Origin: JANSYA01 sp965243385 | GTDB lineage: Bacteria; Spirochaetota; Leptospiria; Leptospirales; Leptonemataceae | Length of the DNA: 64,000 nt | Direction: 5' to 3' | NCBI GenBank assembly: GCA_965243385.1 | Contig: CBDEUV010000001.1 | Coordinates: forward strand, 1-64,000 | Part shown: positions 62,380 through 64,000 of the stretch, piece after piece | Layout of the letters: each line of letters starts with the position of its first letter | Position numbering within the stretch: the first letter of the stretch is position 1 | The notes under the pieces: model-generated | What the model saw: the letters and a program-made list of their open reading frames with translations, nothing else | Told to the model about the DNA's origin: nothing | Databases searched by the model: none | Translations under genes and position numbers: made by a program

Positions 62380-63321
62380 TTGCCCGACCCTGATGCAAAG
62401 CACCCCGCCGGGTTGAGCCTGCGACATACGCTGCGCGGTCATACGAGCGCGATCCATCGCATCGGGTGGTCGGCTTCGGGCGAAACCCTGGTATCGCCTT
62501 CTCTCGATCAAACCACGCGTTTCTGGTCGGAGGCCGGCGAACTGGTCGGCATGTTAAAAGACAGCGCCGGCCGTTCGATCGCGGCGGCCTGGGCGCCCGA
62601 CGGCGAACGCATCGCCCTTGCGGCGGACAACGACGTGCTGCGATTGTGGCACGTGGCGAAAGGCGAATCTATTCGCACCCGCAGCGGCGGCCTGGGACAG
62701 GTGACGAGCATCGCCTGGGCGCCGGACGACAGCGCGGTGGCGACCGCTTCGCTCAAGCACGGCGTCCGGCTGTGGGATACGGAGTTCAAGAATTTCCGAT
62801 CGCTGACGAAGAAGTCCTTCGAGGCGGTGTTTTGTCTGGCCTGTTCGCCGCACGCGGCGCTGTTGGCCGCCGGGACGCAAAGCGGCGCCATTCACATCTG
62901 GAATATCGCCGACGACGCGGAAGTGAAGACCTGGACGGCCCATCAGGGCGGCGTCTTCGGCCTGGCGTATTCAAAATCGCGAAACCAGCTCGCATCGTGC
63001 GGCGCGGACGGCGTCATTCGGCTCTGGGATCCGACCACCGGCAAAGCTGAATGCGAACTGCAAGGACACCGCGCGGGCGTGAATTCGATTTCCTATTCGC
63101 ACGACGGCCGCCTGCTCGCTTCGAAATCCGCGGACGGGACCGTTCGCCTGTGGAGTCTGGAGCTGGAAGAGTGCCTGCTGGTACTCGACGAACCCGTCGG
63201 CAAGACCTGGTTGCCGGGCGTCGCCTTTCATCCCTCGCAACCAGTACTCGCGACTCTCGGCGATGAGGATCGGATCGTGCGAATCTGGGATCTGGATCTC
63301 GGCGAATTGCTCGGCGACTGA
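62380..63321 (+). CDS. Stand-alone WD40-repeat protein
   Basis: 313 residues from a TTG at 62380 (LPDPDAKHPA); I see no better start. Seven WD40 blades are present: the first ends TTRFWSEAGE, then VLRLWHVAKG, VRLWDTEFK, IHIWNIADD, IRLWDPTTG, VRLWSLELE and VRIWDLDLG. That makes one complete propeller. No kinase, caspase or NACHT domain is attached, and no signal peptide is seen. It is probably a cytosolic scaffold whose partner is unknown. Confidence 0.88.
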   Translation: MPDPDAKHPAGLSLRHTLRGHTSAIHRIGWSASGETLVSPSLDQTTRFWSEAGELVGMLKDSAGRSIAAAWAPDGERIALAADNDVLRLWHVAKGESIRTRSGGLGQVTSIAWAPDDSAVATASLKHGVRLWDTEFKNFRSLTKKSFEAVFCLACSPHAALLAAGTQSGAIHIWNIADDAEVKTWTAHQGGVFGLAYSKSRNQLASCGADGVIRLWDPTTGKAECELQGHRAGVNSISYSHDGRLLASKSADGTVRLWSLELEECLLVLDEPVGKTWLPGVAFHPSQPVLATLGDEDRIVRIWDLDLGELLGD

Positions 63322-63366
63322 GGCTTTCGCCGGCCGATCCGTGAATTGCGAATGCCGACTGCAGAT

Positions 63367-63777
63367 TCAGGCCGCGGTTGAATTCAGTTTTTCGAATTCA
63401 CTAAAGACGACGTATTCCGCCTGATGGATTCGGTTGCGAATCATGCCGGCCAACCTGCCGGCGCTCCGCGCGAGATCGATGCTCGTGCCATCGCGTTCCA
63501 GGCGATCGAAAAAATCCACGGCGAAATCCGAAATCTCTTCCAGCTGCGCGAAAAAGGGATCCAGCACTCGCGCGAGTTCTCGGTCGCAAATCGCCTTCGC
63601 TTTCAGCGGGGCGTAAACTTCATCGTTTTCTTTTTGCAAATGGGACAGCAAGAGCTCGCGCATGGAAAGCAGCTGCGCCTGGCCGGCCTTCGTTGCAATT
63701 CCGGTTTCGATCGCGGACTGCAGAACGCGCCTGATTTCTTCGTGTTCCTGTTTCAGTTCTTCTATGATTGATTCCAC
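63367..63777 (-). CDS. Hemerythrin HHE-domain protein
   Basis: A 136-residue protein, one four-helix HHE domain. IIEELKQEHEEIRRVL gives the first His. LLSHLQKENDEVYAPL (about 44-59) gives His and Glu ligands. The last helix IRNRIHQAEYVVFSEFEKL (about 111-129) gives another His and Glu. Such proteins bind a di-iron centre and O2 or nitric oxide, or help repair iron centres. It is convergent with the WD40 gene. Confidence 0.85.
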   Translation of the reverse strand: MESIIEELKQEHEEIRRVLQSAIETGIATKAGQAQLLSMRELLLSHLQKENDEVYAPLKAKAICDRELARVLDPFFAQLEEISDFAVDFFDRLERDGTSIDLARSAGRLAGMIRNRIHQAEYVVFSEFEKLNSTAA

Positions 63778-64000
63778 GGTTCAGTACCTTTCTTAAAAGA
63801 CGGAAGAAAATCGACGGGGCGAAGTCGTTCTAACAAAGCGCGACGATTTTTAGTGGAATCGCAATATTGCGGGGCGGGTTATTTGTATTTCGCGTGGTAT
63901 TGCAGTCCGGCCCTCGTACGGACACCTAAAGCGCCACTGCGGCCGCCACGCAAAATGATGCGAGAAATCGACGGGGCTGAAATATATATTCCGCAAGCGC
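63778..64000. other. Right edge, no gene seen
   Basis: The last 220 bases contain no convincing open frame that I can place. The next gene probably begins beyond the edge. Confidence 0.4.

Noticed and set aside
1..64000. CRISPR array, rRNA operon, complete insertion sequence or prophage
   Set aside because: No regularly spaced repeats, rRNA sequence, transposase gene or phage structural genes were seen by reading.

Overview
The window looks like chromosomal DNA of a high-GC member of the spirochaete order Leptospirales. The best marker is a lipoprotein at 33892-35334 whose last domain reads like the DUF1554 domain of Leptospira lipoproteins. Loose spirochaete-type lipoboxes, several 7TMR-DISM receptors and many signalling proteins (MCP, SpoIIE/STAS, cyclase, CheY-like, EAL) agree. 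Base composition is far above Leptospira, so a Leptonema- or Turneriella-like or uncultured relative is more likely. This placement is inference.

Layout. 1-21134 (minus strand) holds three giant SpvB/FG-GAP/RHS proteins in tandem; the first runs off the left edge. A TrmO-like gene and msrA sit between the second and third. Each RHS gene has a related CTCC...GGAG element about 75-105 bases upstream. 21353-25311 carries a membrane protein, a 590-base non-coding region and a STAS/SpoIIE signalling pair. In the non-coding region the two halves of a well-formed tRNA lie in reversed order, 3' half before 5' half: a candidate circularly permuted tRNA gene. 25437-33828 has a MerR regulator, PEP synthase, two tandem paralogues of an unknown exported family, a chemoreceptor and a long-chain acyl-CoA ligase. 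33892-43211 has the DUF1554 lipoprotein, a phosphopantetheinyl transferase, a CheY-like protein, a DJ-1/PfpI-like lipoprotein, an aquaporin, an exported beta-carbonic anhydrase, an alpha/beta hydrolase, an NTF2-like protein and a broken acetyltransferase. 43350-45552 is a decayed patch: transposon-end-like repeats, a broken FG-GAP lipoprotein gene and an intact repeat lipoprotein with a related N-terminus.

45747-55548 is signalling and small enzymes: membrane adenylate cyclase, a short histidine-kinase-like protein, a degenerate EAL protein, a fatty acid hydroxylase, a MerR/TPMT pair with a 19-bp-spacer promoter, a lipoprotein methyltransferase, a CheY-like protein and DUF924. 55647-63777 has an exported Cys-rich protein, a 1660-residue exported repeat protein of unknown family, a TetR/DUF1330 divergent pair with two palindromic operators, a WD40 protein and a hemerythrin.

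The items most worth following are the permuted tRNA candidate, the lipoprotein-like signal buried inside all three RHS proteins, and the 1660-residue repeat protein.
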